The position numbers were made by a program, and so were the translations under genes. This document shows, in pieces, positions 9,016 through 17,938 of a stretch of 64,000 bases of DNA (its first letter is position 1; the number at the start of each line of letters is the position of its first letter). This DNA is from Leptospira_A soteropolitanensis (GTDB lineage: Bacteria > Spirochaetota > Leptospiria > Leptospirales > Leptospiraceae). The notes below the pieces were generated by a model. The model was not told where the DNA came from. It worked only from the letters and a program-made list of their open reading frames with translations, and ran no database searches. Where the stretch lies: assembly GCF_026151335.1 (NCBI RefSeq), contig NZ_JAMQPP010000001.1. One strand, 5' to 3'.

Positions 9016-10230
9016 TTATCCGATGAACGTAGTGTGTAAAGCCTTTACTGCATCTTCCGATTGGTTTTGTTTGATGACACAAGAAATTTTAATTTCGGAA
9101 GTAGAGATCATTTCGATATTGATGTTTTTTTCCGCAAGGGATTGGAACATCTTCGCTGCCACACCCACATGAGATTTCATACCCACACCAACCGCAGATA
9201 CGATTGAGATGTTTTCATCAATTTCAGCTTTTCCATTTCCATGATCTTTTGCATACGCATCAATGATTGGCTTCGCAGCAGAAATGTCTTTTTTGGCAAT
9301 AGTAAAGGAAATGGTATTAATCCCATCTCTTGGCGATGATTGAACAATCACATCCACGATTACATCTTTATCTGACAACTGAGTGAATAACTCTGCTGCA
9401 ATCCCTGGTTTGTCTTTTACATCGGCAATGGTTACTCGAGCTTGGTCACCTTTGGCAGTCACTCCACTCACTTTCATTTTTTCCATAATTTTGTCCTCAC
9501 TCATCACTAAAGTTCCCGGTTTATCGTGGAAACTGGATCGTACGTGGATGACCACGTTATAATTCATACCTAATTCAACACTTCGAGAGTGAAGGACTCC
9601 AGCACCAAGGCTTGCAAGTTCCAACATTTCTTCGTAAGTGATTTGTTTGTGCATCTTAGCAGTAGGAATTTTTCTTGGGTCAGCAGTGTAAACACCATCA
9701 ACGTCGGTATAAATTTCACATTCATCAGCACCAAGAGCGGCGGCAAGAGCTACGGCAGAAGTATCACTTCCTCCGCGTCCCAAAGTGACAATATTTTCGT
9801 CTTTATCAATTCCTTGGAAACCGGCAACAATCACCACCTTTCCTTTGTTAAATGCTTCATCAATACGAGATCGATCAATCATTTCAATCTTTCCATTCGA
9901 GAAGTTTCCATCAGTTAAGATTTTTAATTGTGAACCAGTGAAGGATTGAGCCGGAACTCCGAGTTCATTCAGAGCAATGGCAAGAAGAGCAATCGAGACT
10001 TGTTCACCCGTGGAAAGCAGCATATCCATTTCTCGTTTGGGAGGGTTTTTGGAAATTTGGTCAGCCAGGTCGACGAGTTCGTCTGTAGTATGTCCCATTG
10101 CAGAAACTACAACGGCAACTTTTTGGCCTTCGTCGTGGTAACGTTTAATACGTTTGGCCACATTTTGGATTTTAGTGGTGTCACCAACGGAGGTTCCACC
10201 GTATTTTTGGACAACGATTTTCGATGACAT
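9016..10230 (-). CDS. lysC: Aspartate kinase
   Basis: A 404-residue enzyme of the usual monofunctional length. The catalytic domain opens with VQKYGGTSVGD (residues 6-16) and carries GRGGSDTSAVALAAALGA. Two C-terminal ACT domains follow (about 265-404, including VGVGMKSHVGVAAKMF). It phosphorylates aspartate in the cytoplasm, the first step to lysine/diaminopimelate, threonine and methionine; the ACT domains imply allosteric feedback by these products. It is the first gene of the minus-strand cluster and may share its promoter with the chaperone and radical SAM genes, though a functional link is not evident. Confidence 0.97.
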   Translation of the reverse strand: MSSKIVVQKYGGTSVGDTTKIQNVAKRIKRYHDEGQKVAVVVSAMGHTTDELVDLADQISKNPPKREMDMLLSTGEQVSIALLAIALNELGVPAQSFTGSQLKILTDGNFSNGKIEMIDRSRIDEAFNKGKVVIVAGFQGIDKDENIVTLGRGGSDTSAVALAAALGADECEIYTDVDGVYTADPRKIPTAKMHKQITYEEMLELASLGAGVLHSRSVELGMNYNVVIHVRSSFHDKPGTLVMSEDKIMEKMKVSGVTAKGDQARVTIADVKDKPGIAAELFTQLSDKDVIVDVIVQSSPRDGINTISFTIAKKDISAAKPIIDAYAKDHGNGKAEIDENISIVSAVGVGMKSHVGVAAKMFQSLAEKNINIEMISTSEIKISCVIKQNQSEDAVKALHTTFIG

Positions 10231-10334
10231 GGGTATATGGACAGGGTGCTATAAGCAAATCGGGAATCAAGTAGAATGAATTTTTTTGCAACCAAACGTA
10301 AATTGGGGACGCCAATAGGTATAGGTTTATTTGC

Positions 10335-11267
10335 ATGAATTCTTCTTCTACCGTTGAGCCAGTTGTCAAAGAACAGGCTCCTCTTCTTTTTCTTATTTTG
10401 TTCTTTTTAGTCCAGGTTACCGTCCTTACCGTTTTCACCGTGCCCTTTTCTTGGTCTCTTGTCTGGTTAGCTCTGGGATCCTACTTCCTTAGGATGTTTG
10501 GAATCACTGCGGCCTACCATCGTTATTTTTCCCATGCCTCCTTCAAAACTTCTCGAGTTTTCCAATTTATATTGGCTTGGATTGGGGCAATGTCTATGCA
10601 GAAAGGACCCATTTGGTGGGCGGCACACCACAGAAACCACCATAAATATTCCGACACAGAAAAAGACATACATTCTCCAAGTCGGAAGGGATTTTGGTAC
10701 TCCCATATGTTATGGTTTCTCAGGAACGATTATAACGATTATGAAGTAAAACTCATTCCCGATTTTTATAAATATCCTGAGCTTCGTTTTTTAGATCGTA
10801 ATCACTGGATACCACCACTCTCTTATGCCATCTTACTATATCTAGTAGGCGGATGGGCATGGCTTGTTTATGGTTATGCGGTTTCTACTTTCTTTTTGGG
10901 ACATGCCACATGGACCATCAATTCTCTTTCTCATGTGTATGGTTCTGTCCGGTACGATTCACGCGATACAAGTAAAAACAATTTCTGGCTTGCCCTTCTT
11001 ACGATGGGAGAAGGTTGGCATAACAACCACCACTACTACTGTTCTTCCGCTAACCAAGGGTTCTATTGGTATGAAGTGGATGTTTCATATTATATTTTAA
11101 AAGTACTTAGTTGGTTTGGAATTGTTTGGGACTTAAAAAAGCCGCCTAAAAAAGTTTTGGATGAAGGAATCATGCGTGATCGTGAACAGAAAGAATCAAA
11201 ACGTTTGTTACGAGAGACAAAACGCAATGCAAAGTTAAAAAATAAAGTGGGTGTTCTTTCTACTTAA
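10335..11267 (+). CDS. Membrane acyl-CoA / acyl-lipid desaturase
   Basis: A 310-residue integral membrane protein with the three histidine boxes of the delta-9-type fatty acid desaturases: HRYFSH (62-67), HHRNHH (98-103) and HNNHHYY (about 230-236). These ligate the di-iron centre. Hydrophobic pairs lie before box 1 and between boxes 2 and 3. The family introduces a cis double bond in saturated acyl chains using O2. It is transcribed alone, divergent from lysC with about 105 bases between. The C-terminus is highly basic. Its stop is 4 bases from the convergent gene's stop. Confidence 0.93.
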   Translation: MNSSSTVEPVVKEQAPLLFLILFFLVQVTVLTVFTVPFSWSLVWLALGSYFLRMFGITAAYHRYFSHASFKTSRVFQFILAWIGAMSMQKGPIWWAAHHRNHHKYSDTEKDIHSPSRKGFWYSHMLWFLRNDYNDYEVKLIPDFYKYPELRFLDRNHWIPPLSYAILLYLVGGWAWLVYGYAVSTFFLGHATWTINSLSHVYGSVRYDSRDTSKNNFWLALLTMGEGWHNNHHYYCSSANQGFYWYEVDVSYYILKVLSWFGIVWDLKKPPKKVLDEGIMRDREQKESKRLLRETKRNAKLKNKVGVLST

Positions 11268-11271
11268 AAGG

Positions 11272-11781
11272 TTACACTCCCAATCGTTTACGAATGTCAG
11301 CCGGGATACTTTGGATGGAATCATATCTTTTTTTCTTTCCACCCGGCAAGGATACATAGTAAAATCCATTGATCATTTCTAAAAAATAATCCTCTCCTTT
11401 TTCACCAAGAGATCTATTATCTAATTCTTTGACCATTTTTTGATATTTGGAAGGAAGAAGGTTCCAGTTCATATAATTAGTAACAACACTTTGATCATTG
11501 ACAGTATAGGCACCGTCTTGGTGTAAAATTTTAATTCCGTTGTAGTCGAAAATTTCCATAACCTTGAGGTTGGTATCTTTTGATGGTTTGGAATCTTTTT
11601 TGGGTTTGCCTGCAGTTTGGTTTTTCGGATCATCTGATCCAACCCCAGATTTTGATTTTGAGTTTATTGGTGTTTCTTTTTTCCTAAGTTTACCAAAAAG
11701 TAATAGAAAAATGCCAGCAAACGCTAGTGATGCGAATAAAAGAATTTCTGTAGTGGATAAATCAAATAAATATCTCCACAT
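11272..11781 (-). CDS. Hypothetical single-pass membrane protein
   Basis: A 169-residue protein that I do not recognise. One hydrophobic segment lies near the N-terminus (about residues 12-30, LLFASLAFAGIFLLLFGKL), then a lysine/serine-rich linker (about 32-72), then a compact C-terminal domain from about residue 73 with several aromatic residues. This suggests an inner-membrane anchor with a soluble domain. The gene follows a small lipoprotein gene on the same strand with 2 bases between, so the genes from 13589 down to here probably form one transcript. Confidence 0.65.
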   Translation of the reverse strand: MWRYLFDLSTTEILLFASLAFAGIFLLLFGKLRKKETPINSKSKSGVGSDDPKNQTAGKPKKDSKPSKDTNLKVMEIFDYNGIKILHQDGAYTVNDQSVVTNYMNWNLLPSKYQKMVKELDNRSLGEKGEDYFLEMINGFYYVSLPGGKKKRYDSIQSIPADIRKRLGV

Positions 11782-11783
11782 AA

Positions 11784-12092
11784 CTATTTAAAACTCGTTC
11801 CAATATTTTTACAGGAACCGGGAACATATCCTTCTGTATTCCATGTAACACAATCGATGAGTTCAATAGCTCTAAAACATAGTTTTAAATCATCTATTTT
11901 CACTCTTCCGAGTAAAAGTGCTCCCGGCAATTTGTTCGTTCCACAAGCAGAATTTTTTAATGCATAGGTTTCAAAAATCTTTTGATTTCCTTCTTGTCCG
12001 GAATAAAACAAATCATCCCGATTTTGGATGCAATGGATAGATAATCCGCAAAAGACGAAAAAGATCCCAATCTTAGAGAGAGATAATTTCAT
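11784..12092 (-). CDS. Small putative lipoprotein
   Basis: A 102-residue protein with a basic N-terminus, a hydrophobic core (about residues 7-18) and a cysteine at the expected cleavage site (LSIHC, ending about residue 21), consistent with a lipoprotein. Four further cysteines in the short mature part (ACGT, LCFR, DCVT, SCKN) may form disulfides in the periplasm. No family is recognised. It overlaps the upstream LEA-type gene by 4 bases (ATGA). Confidence 0.65.
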   Translation of the reverse strand: MKLSLSKIGIFFVFCGLSIHCIQNRDDLFYSGQEGNQKIFETYALKNSACGTNKLPGALLLGRVKIDDLKLCFRAIELIDCVTWNTEGYVPGSCKNIGTSFK

Positions 12093-12619
12093 TTTTTGAG
12101 TTTGATCCGGGAGACTTCTCTTACGGGAATCGGAAGTTTTCCAAAAGCGCTATCCACATGAACAGTACCATAAATTTCAAACTCTGCATCTTCTCCTCGT
12201 CTTGCTGCATCTGACAGTTGTTTTGCTAATAAAAGAAGTTTTGGAAGAATGGACCCTTTTTGTTCGGGGACAAGTTTCAAAACAACCAAAGTTTCAGAGT
12301 TTGGTTCTACTTCGTGTGGTGTTTCATTTTGGAGTTTTCCAATGTATTCTTTTCCTTGGGGAGTTACAAGTTCAATCTCCAAATCAAACTGATAGATAGA
12401 GACTTTAGTATTGTTTGGATTTGTCACTGAAACCTGCGGATATAAATCCACTAAAGGAATCAAAGGAAATTTTGGATTTGGCTTTAGGTCTACACGAACA
12501 TCCACCAAATCAAACTTACATGCTTTTAAGCTTTCTAAATTCTTTTTCGTATCACTCAAACAATGAGTGAAGACAAACAATGAAAGAGCTAAAGAGATAA
12601 ATGAATATTTACGGACCAA
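12089..12619 (-). CDS. LEA14/WHy-domain putative lipoprotein
   Basis: A 176-residue protein. A signal sequence ends at LFVFTHC (Cys about 20), fitting lipid attachment. The mature part carries a WHy/LEA-type-2 beta-sandwich pattern: KACKFDLVDVRVDL, then VSVTNPNNTKVSIYQFDLEI (about residues 68-87), where the N-P-N step is characteristic. Such proteins in bacteria are found in the envelope and are linked to desiccation or stress tolerance, but the role here is not known. It overlaps the genes on both sides (11 bases with the oxidoreductase, 4 with the small lipoprotein). Confidence 0.75.
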   Translation of the reverse strand: MVRKYSFISLALSLFVFTHCLSDTKKNLESLKACKFDLVDVRVDLKPNPKFPLIPLVDLYPQVSVTNPNNTKVSIYQFDLEIELVTPQGKEYIGKLQNETPHEVEPNSETLVVLKLVPEQKGSILPKLLLLAKQLSDAARRGEDAEFEIYGTVHVDSAFGKLPIPVREVSRIKLKK

Positions 12620-13589
12620 ATACTACCTTCCCTTCGGTCATATGTTGTTTGTAAAATTCCAAACCTTCTTTGTATTCTTCAAACTTGAATCGTTTGTTGA
12701 TTTTAGTTTGGAAAACGGTTTTTAAAAATTTTTGAGCTTCTTTGGCTTGTTTTTGAAATTCTTCTAAACCAATTTCATAAATCCATGAGGACAACCAAAA
12801 CCCTTCAATTTTCTTATTTTGGAATAACATAATTCCCGCATTCACAGCAAATGGTTTTTCTGATAATGCCCCGTAACATACAATTTTAGACCCATAAGGC
12901 ATACATTCCACAAGTGACTGTGCCGTTTCCCCTGCTACTGCATCAATGGCGTAAGTAGCATTTAGTTTTTTCGAAATTTTGAATAAGTCTTTTTGGTAGT
13001 TGGGAGAAGTGGAGTTTAGAATGTTTTCTGCACCAATTTCTAAAAGGTTATCTTCTTGTTCTTTCTTTCGCACAACATTGATTAAAGGGATACCACGTTC
13101 CTTACAAAGTCGAACTACCATTTTGCCTAAAGCACTAGCTGCAGCGGTTTGGATCATGGCGGGATGACCTTCTTTCGAACATTTGGATACCATCGCCCAA
13201 GCAGTCATTGGGTTTACAAAAAAACTAGATCCTTCGTCAAGGCTCACTCCATCCACTAACGGCAAACAGTTGTCCTCCGTCGTGATCATGTATTCGGCCC
13301 AAGTCCCATCGTTTTGTGGGGCAACACAGGACACATTCATTCCCACTTTTAATGTTTTGATGGCACTTCCCACTGCGTCGATGGTTCCACTGGCTTCGAA
13401 CCCTGCGGATACTGGTGCTTTTTTTTTGAATCCATAGAGTCCACGAATGAACATCAGATCAGAAGGATTGATCGGAGAAAGGTGGATTTTGATCCTGACT
13501 TCGTTCTCTTTCGGTGTGGGAATTTCCTTTTCGCGGAGTTCCAATTGAGGATCTGATTCGTCGTATTTTAGGATGGTGACTGCTTTCAT
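12609..13589 (-). CDS. Medium-chain dehydrogenase/reductase (quinone oxidoreductase-like)
   Basis: An oxidoreductase of about 326 residues in the MDR superfamily. The N-terminal GroES-like domain contains INPSDLMFIRGLYG and AGFEASGTI. The Rossmann part contains QTAAASALGKMVVRLCK. The catalytic and structural zinc cysteines are not evident, so it fits the zinc-free NADPH quinone/enoyl reductase branch. I chose the ATG at 13589 (MKAVTILKY, the usual MDR opening) because GGGAG lies just ahead; an in-frame ATG at 13607 would add six residues. Substrate not predictable. Divergent from the MCE gene. Confidence 0.85.
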   Translation of the reverse strand: MKAVTILKYDESDPQLELREKEIPTPKENEVRIKIHLSPINPSDLMFIRGLYGFKKKAPVSAGFEASGTIDAVGSAIKTLKVGMNVSCVAPQNDGTWAEYMITTEDNCLPLVDGVSLDEGSSFFVNPMTAWAMVSKCSKEGHPAMIQTAAASALGKMVVRLCKERGIPLINVVRKKEQEDNLLEIGAENILNSTSPNYQKDLFKISKKLNATYAIDAVAGETAQSLVECMPYGSKIVCYGALSEKPFAVNAGIMLFQNKKIEGFWLSSWIYEIGLEEFQKQAKEAQKFLKTVFQTKINKRFKFEEYKEGLEFYKQHMTEGKVVFGP

Positions 13590-13659
13590 CTTCTCCCATT
13601 TGGTCATTTAAAATCTGCTTGCCAACTCTTTCTTTGGAAGGAAGAATTTTAAGTCTCCC

Positions 13660-14454
13660 GTGAAATCAAAAAAGATATCAAAAGAAGCCCTAACAGGAAT
13701 CATTTTTTTTTCTATTTTGGTCTTTGCTTTTTTCACTACAGTCATTGAGCCGGATCGTCCCGCCAAAAAATATCCGTATCGGTTATCTTTATTTTATTCT
13801 CGCATTGATGGAATCAAGGAAGGAACCGAGGTTCGAATTTTAGGAATTCAAAAAGGTTATGTTGCACATATTGATTCTCGACCACTGATGGATGTACCCG
13901 ATCGCCGATTCCTCGACCATAACATGGATCATGCGATCGAACTACATATTGCATTGGAAGATCCTTTAACTCTTTGGGATAATTATGAAGTGGATTTTCA
14001 AACCATCACATTGTTTTCTGAAAGGATCATCAATATCAATCCAGGAAGTTCCGATGGAAAACGTCCTTTTTTTAAACCCACATTTCGTGAGGGTGAAAAA
14101 AGTCCTGACTATTTACCGTCTGCTCGTTATTTTGATGATTTTTTCAAAGCCACTTCCGTGACGATGGAAGAAAATCGGGCAGACCTCAGACAAATCACAT
14201 TGGATTTTCGTTCTATCTCCGATAAATTAAATCAAACAGAAGGCACAATTCCCAAATTAATTGGCAGTACAGAAATGTACGATGAACTTCTTGCTACTGT
14301 CAAAGACGCAGAAACGATTGGAAAAGAAGGAAGGCGTTATATGGAAAGTTCCAGGAATTTAGAGAACACCATGCCGATTCCATTTTTGATCACAGCATCG
14401 TATTACGGACGTACAACGCCAATTACGGGAAGAAGGATTGGACCACAAGAATAA
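13660..14454 (+). CDS. MCE/MlaD-family lipid-binding protein
   Basis: A 264-residue protein that starts with GTG (13660), preceded by GGAAGGAAG. A signal anchor (about residues 9-28) is followed by an MCE domain: SLFYSRIDGIKEGTEVRILG then a G-x-V turn (about residues 45-72). Past the domain is a helical C-terminal part. MCE proteins bind lipids in the periplasm and normally serve an MlaE/MlaF ABC transporter. No permease or ATPase gene is adjacent here. The stop overlaps the following glycosyltransferase start by one base (TAATG). Confidence 0.85.
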   Translation: MKSKKISKEALTGIIFFSILVFAFFTTVIEPDRPAKKYPYRLSLFYSRIDGIKEGTEVRILGIQKGYVAHIDSRPLMDVPDRRFLDHNMDHAIELHIALEDPLTLWDNYEVDFQTITLFSERIININPGSSDGKRPFFKPTFREGEKSPDYLPSARYFDDFFKATSVTMEENRADLRQITLDFRSISDKLNQTEGTIPKLIGSTEMYDELLATVKDAETIGKEGRRYMESSRNLENTMPIPFLITASYYGRTTPITGRRIGPQE

Positions 14455-15533
14455 TGAAAGTTGCAATTATACATGATTGGCTCACCGGTATGCGCGGTGG
14501 TGAAATCGTACTCGATAGTTTATTAAAAGCATTTCCAGAAGCGGATTTATTTACTCTTTTTTATTCCAAAGGGAAACTAAACGAAAGGATTGAAAATCGA
14601 AAGATCACAACGGCATTCACAAACAATCTTCCTTTCAAAGAAAAGTATTATCGTTATTATTTACCAGTTTTCCCCACTGCGATTGAATCATTGGATTTAA
14701 AAGGGTATGATGTGGTGATTAGCTCTTCTCACTGTGTGGCCAAAGGAGTCATCCCTCATCCCGATACCTTCCATTTAAGTTATATCCATAGCCCTATGCG
14801 GTATGTTTGGGATATGTATTATGATTATTTTCCCGGCAGAAAGGGATTTAAATTTTTTCTTTTACAATCCATTGCCAATTACCTTCGTACTTGGGATGCC
14901 GCTTCTTCTAACCGTGTGGATTATTTTACATGTAACTCGCATTTTGTGGGAAGGCGTATCCAAAAGTATTACCGTCGTGATTATAAAATTGTGTATCCAC
15001 CCTGTTTACCTCAAGACTTCCGAGTACACGATGTTTCCAAAGATGATTATTATCTGATGGTTTCCGCATTTGCTCCTTATAAAAAAATTGACCTAGCCAT
15101 TGAAGCCTTTCGAGAAAATGGAAAACCTCTGATCCTTGTAGGTGGGGGCCAAGAAGAGGGGAAACTTGTCAAAAACCTTCCCAAAAATATCCTTTGGAAA
15201 AAGGGACTCCCGCGCACAGAGGTAATCGAACTCTATAAGAAGGCCCGTGGGTTTATTTTTCCGGGAATGGAAGATTTCGGGATCACTCCTGTCGAATCGC
15301 AGGCTTATGCCACTCCCGTCATTGCCTATGGGAAGGGAGGTGCTTTGGAGTCAGTCAAGGAAGACCGAACGGGGGTATTTTTCAAAGAACAGACGGTAAA
15401 ATCCTTAAACGAGGCCATCCAAAGGGCAGAAAAGATCCATTTCAAACGCGGAGATTTCCAAAATTCCATCAACAGGTTTACAGAAGAAAAATTCGTAAGC
15501 GAAATTCGAAAGGTAGTCGATAGACATAAATAG
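14454..15533 (+). CDS. Family 4 glycosyltransferase
   Basis: A 359-residue GT-B protein of glycosyltransferase family 4. The N-terminal half opens with VAIIHDWLTGMRGGE. The C-terminal nucleotide-sugar binding motif is GMEDFGITPVESQAYATP (E-x7-E type, about residues 277-294). It would move a sugar from a nucleotide donor onto an envelope glycan or lipid; donor and acceptor are not readable. It is translationally coupled to the MCE gene. flbD starts 21 bases downstream, so a common transcript with the flagellar genes is possible. Confidence 0.88.
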   Translation: MKVAIIHDWLTGMRGGEIVLDSLLKAFPEADLFTLFYSKGKLNERIENRKITTAFTNNLPFKEKYYRYYLPVFPTAIESLDLKGYDVVISSSHCVAKGVIPHPDTFHLSYIHSPMRYVWDMYYDYFPGRKGFKFFLLQSIANYLRTWDAASSNRVDYFTCNSHFVGRRIQKYYRRDYKIVYPPCLPQDFRVHDVSKDDYYLMVSAFAPYKKIDLAIEAFRENGKPLILVGGGQEEGKLVKNLPKNILWKKGLPRTEVIELYKKARGFIFPGMEDFGITPVESQAYATPVIAYGKGGALESVKEDRTGVFFKEQTVKSLNEAIQRAEKIHFKRGDFQNSINRFTEEKFVSEIRKVVDRHK

Positions 15534-15554
15534 AAATCTCTGAAGGGGGATCTC

Positions 15555-15773
15555 TTGGTCATTTTACATCGACTCAAAGGTGCGGAATTTGTTCTCAATG
15601 CAGATTTGATTGAGACCATCGAAGCAAATCCGGATACGATCATCACTCTTGTGAATGAGAAAAAATTCATTGTACAAGAGCCTGTTGCGGAAGTTGTGGA
15701 AAAGGTAATCGCTTACCAAACAAGAATCCACAATCTCCCTCGAGTCACTGAAAGAAGACCTGAGGAAACATAA
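15555..15773 (+). CDS. flbD: Flagellar protein FlbD
   Basis: A 72-residue small protein that matches FlbD, found with motA in spirochetes and some Firmicutes: ILHRLKGAEFVLNADLIETI then TLVNEKKFIV. It starts with TTG at 15555, supported by AAGGGGGA at 15543-15550. Its molecular role in the flagellum is unsettled. motA begins 3 bases after its stop. Confidence 0.9.
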   Translation: MVILHRLKGAEFVLNADLIETIEANPDTIITLVNEKKFIVQEPVAEVVEKVIAYQTRIHNLPRVTERRPEET

Positions 15774-15776
15774 GAA

Positions 15777-16559
15777 ATGGATATAGCTACAGTCATTGGT
15801 TTGGCCCTAGGAGCGGCCTTGATGTTACTTGGGGTTGTCTCGGGGGGGCTTGCACTCACCGACCTTATCGACATTCCCTCGGTGATGATTACATTTGGAG
15901 GGGCCGCTGCCGCTACGATCATTTCCTTTCCTTGGACATCTACCATTGGAGTGGGAGCTGTTACTAAAAAAGCCTTCCAAAATCCTCCCTCAGATTTACC
16001 TGGACTCATCACGACATTAGTTAGCTTTTCTGAAAAAGCTCGTCGTGAAGGTTTACTTGCCTTAGAAGATGATATCAACGAACTACCAGAAGAATTTTTA
16101 AAGAAGGGAATCCAACTCGTAGTGGATGGAACAGATCCCGAACTGGTTCGAAATATTATGGAAACCGAAATTGGGAACACCGCCACAAGGCATGCTTATG
16201 GTCGTTCTTGGTGGGATGCTTACGCTGGTTTTGCGCCAGGGTTCGGGATGTTAGGGACCCTTGTGGGTCTTGTGGGGATGTTAAAGAACCTAGGTGGTGG
16301 GGATGCGAGTGCCATCGGACAAGGTATGGCGACAGCTCTTATTACGACATTATACGGATCACTTGCACAGAACTTGTTTGCAGCACCGATTGTGAGAAAA
16401 CTCACCAGACGATCAGAAGATGAACTTGTAATCAAACAAGTGATGGTGGAAGGAACTTTATCGATTCAATCTGGGGACAACCCAAGGATTGTAAAAGAGA
16501 AATTGGCGAGTTTCTTAACTCCTGCAGAACGAACTGCACTGAAAGACGACGGAGACTAA
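15777..16559 (+). CDS. motA: Flagellar motor stator protein MotA
   Basis: A 260-residue protein with four membrane segments (two near the N-terminus, two between about 145 and 205) and a large cytoplasmic loop holding the charged FSEKARREGLLALE motif that contacts the rotor FliG. The conserved proline sits in APGFGMLGTLVGLVGML. With MotB it forms the proton channel that drives the periplasmic flagella. It lies between flbD and motB with short gaps (3 and 10 bases). Confidence 0.96.
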   Translation: MDIATVIGLALGAALMLLGVVSGGLALTDLIDIPSVMITFGGAAAATIISFPWTSTIGVGAVTKKAFQNPPSDLPGLITTLVSFSEKARREGLLALEDDINELPEEFLKKGIQLVVDGTDPELVRNIMETEIGNTATRHAYGRSWWDAYAGFAPGFGMLGTLVGLVGMLKNLGGGDASAIGQGMATALITTLYGSLAQNLFAAPIVRKLTRRSEDELVIKQVMVEGTLSIQSGDNPRIVKEKLASFLTPAERTALKDDGD

Positions 16560-16569
16560 TATTTAAATC

Positions 16570-17403
16570 ATGGCGTCTAAAAAAGAAAAATGTCCTGAGT
16601 GTATCCAAAAAGTTCCCGAGTTCATGGCGACTTACGGGGACATGGTGACACTTCTCCTTTGTTTCTTTATCCTTTTGTATACAACTGGGAAAACAGATGC
16701 AAAGGAGATGCAGATCATTTTATCTGCGTTCAAATCCACTACGGGATTTTTCACGGGGGGACAAACGCTATCTAAAGGGTCTTTGGAAGAGATGGGAATG
16801 CAAATTGAGTCGCTTCCTTCCCAAGTGGTAGGACGTAACCTTTCTAAATCTAAAAAAGATGCCCAAGAAGTTTTTAAACCAGAAGTAGAAGCAGGAAAAG
16901 TTCGAATTTCGGAAAACGAAAGAGGGCTTGTGATTTCTCTTGTGGGTGCTGATTATTTTTATCCTGGATCTGCCATCCTAACGCCTGCCATTCGAGAGAC
17001 TTTGCGAAAAGCAGCAGGGCTTATCAAAGGACTCGAACGATTTGTCCGAGTGGAAGGGCATAGTGATGACGATGCGGTCAATCCTGTGAGTCGCCCTGGT
17101 CGTGAAGAACGTGAATATATTAATAACTGGGATTTGGCGGGAGCAAGAGCAGTGAATGCTACCGTTTTTATGATCAATTCAGAAGAAATTGAACCTAGTT
17201 GGTTCCAGGCGGTTAGCTTTGGATCCTATAGACCTCTTGTATTGGAGAATGAAGGCACACCGGAAGCAAAAGCTTTCAATCGAAGGGTAGATATCATTAT
17301 CCTGACTGAAAAGTCTACCAAACGAGGACCAGGGGAAAGTAAATACGGACTACCTGACACTCGTTTGCCGAATACTGAAACAAATGTAGAAGGAGAATTT
17401 TAA
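16570..17403 (+). CDS. motB: Flagellar motor stator protein MotB
   Basis: A 277-residue protein. A short cytoplasmic start, then one transmembrane helix with the essential proton-binding aspartate in MATYGDMVTLLLCFF (Asp about residue 24), then a periplasmic OmpA-like peptidoglycan-binding domain (VRVEGHSDDDAVNP; NRRVDIII near about 240). It anchors the stator to the cell wall. It is followed after one base by fliL. Confidence 0.96.
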   Translation: MASKKEKCPECIQKVPEFMATYGDMVTLLLCFFILLYTTGKTDAKEMQIILSAFKSTTGFFTGGQTLSKGSLEEMGMQIESLPSQVVGRNLSKSKKDAQEVFKPEVEAGKVRISENERGLVISLVGADYFYPGSAILTPAIRETLRKAAGLIKGLERFVRVEGHSDDDAVNPVSRPGREEREYINNWDLAGARAVNATVFMINSEEIEPSWFQAVSFGSYRPLVLENEGTPEAKAFNRRVDIIILTEKSTKRGPGESKYGLPDTRLPNTETNVEGEF

Positions 17404-17404
17404 C

Positions 17405-17932
17405 ATGGGTGACCGTGAAGTAGATGAAGAAGAAGGTGGGTTAGCCGAAGGTAGTACCGCCTCCACAGGGATGTCCCCCATTGTAAAATGGTTATTGTAC
17501 ATTGCTGCGGCCATTTTTGGGATTATCATTGTAACCGTTATATCAATGTTTGTTGCTCAAAAAACGGCAACTAGTGTATTTAAACAACAAAAGAATATCT
17601 CTCTTGTGAAAGCTCCCCCTCCTTTGGAAGTTTACACATTTCAGGAGGAATTTAGAGTGAATACTTCTGATGTTGGTGAATCACACTTTGTTAAGTTAAA
17701 GATGTCTCTTGGATTTGAATCTGGACAACCAGCACTTTCTGCGGAACTGGCAGCACGTGTGGCTCAAATGCAAAACATCATTAACCTTGTCATTGCACGG
17801 AAAACTAAAGACGATTTAAAATCCATTACCAACCAATTGGATTTACGTGAGGAAATCAAAGCCCACTTAAATCATATTTTGACCAATGGAAAAATCAAAG
17901 AGGTTTACTTTACCGAGTTCTTGGTAAACTAG
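17405..17932 (+). CDS. fliL: Flagellar basal body-associated protein FliL
   Basis: A 175-residue single-pass protein: an acidic N-terminal tail, one membrane helix (about residues 28-52), then the periplasmic FliL domain (PPLEVYTFQEEFRVNTSD, then KLKMSLGFE; C-terminal VYFTEFLVN). FliL associates with the stator and supports torque. The usual next spirochete genes (fliM, fliN and the export genes) do not follow; kdsB does, 6 bases downstream. Confidence 0.92.
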   Translation: MGDREVDEEEGGLAEGSTASTGMSPIVKWLLYIAAAIFGIIIVTVISMFVAQKTATSVFKQQKNISLVKAPPPLEVYTFQEEFRVNTSDVGESHFVKLKMSLGFESGQPALSAELAARVAQMQNIINLVIARKTKDDLKSITNQLDLREEIKAHLNHILTNGKIKEVYFTEFLVN

Positions 17933-17938
17933 GACTAT

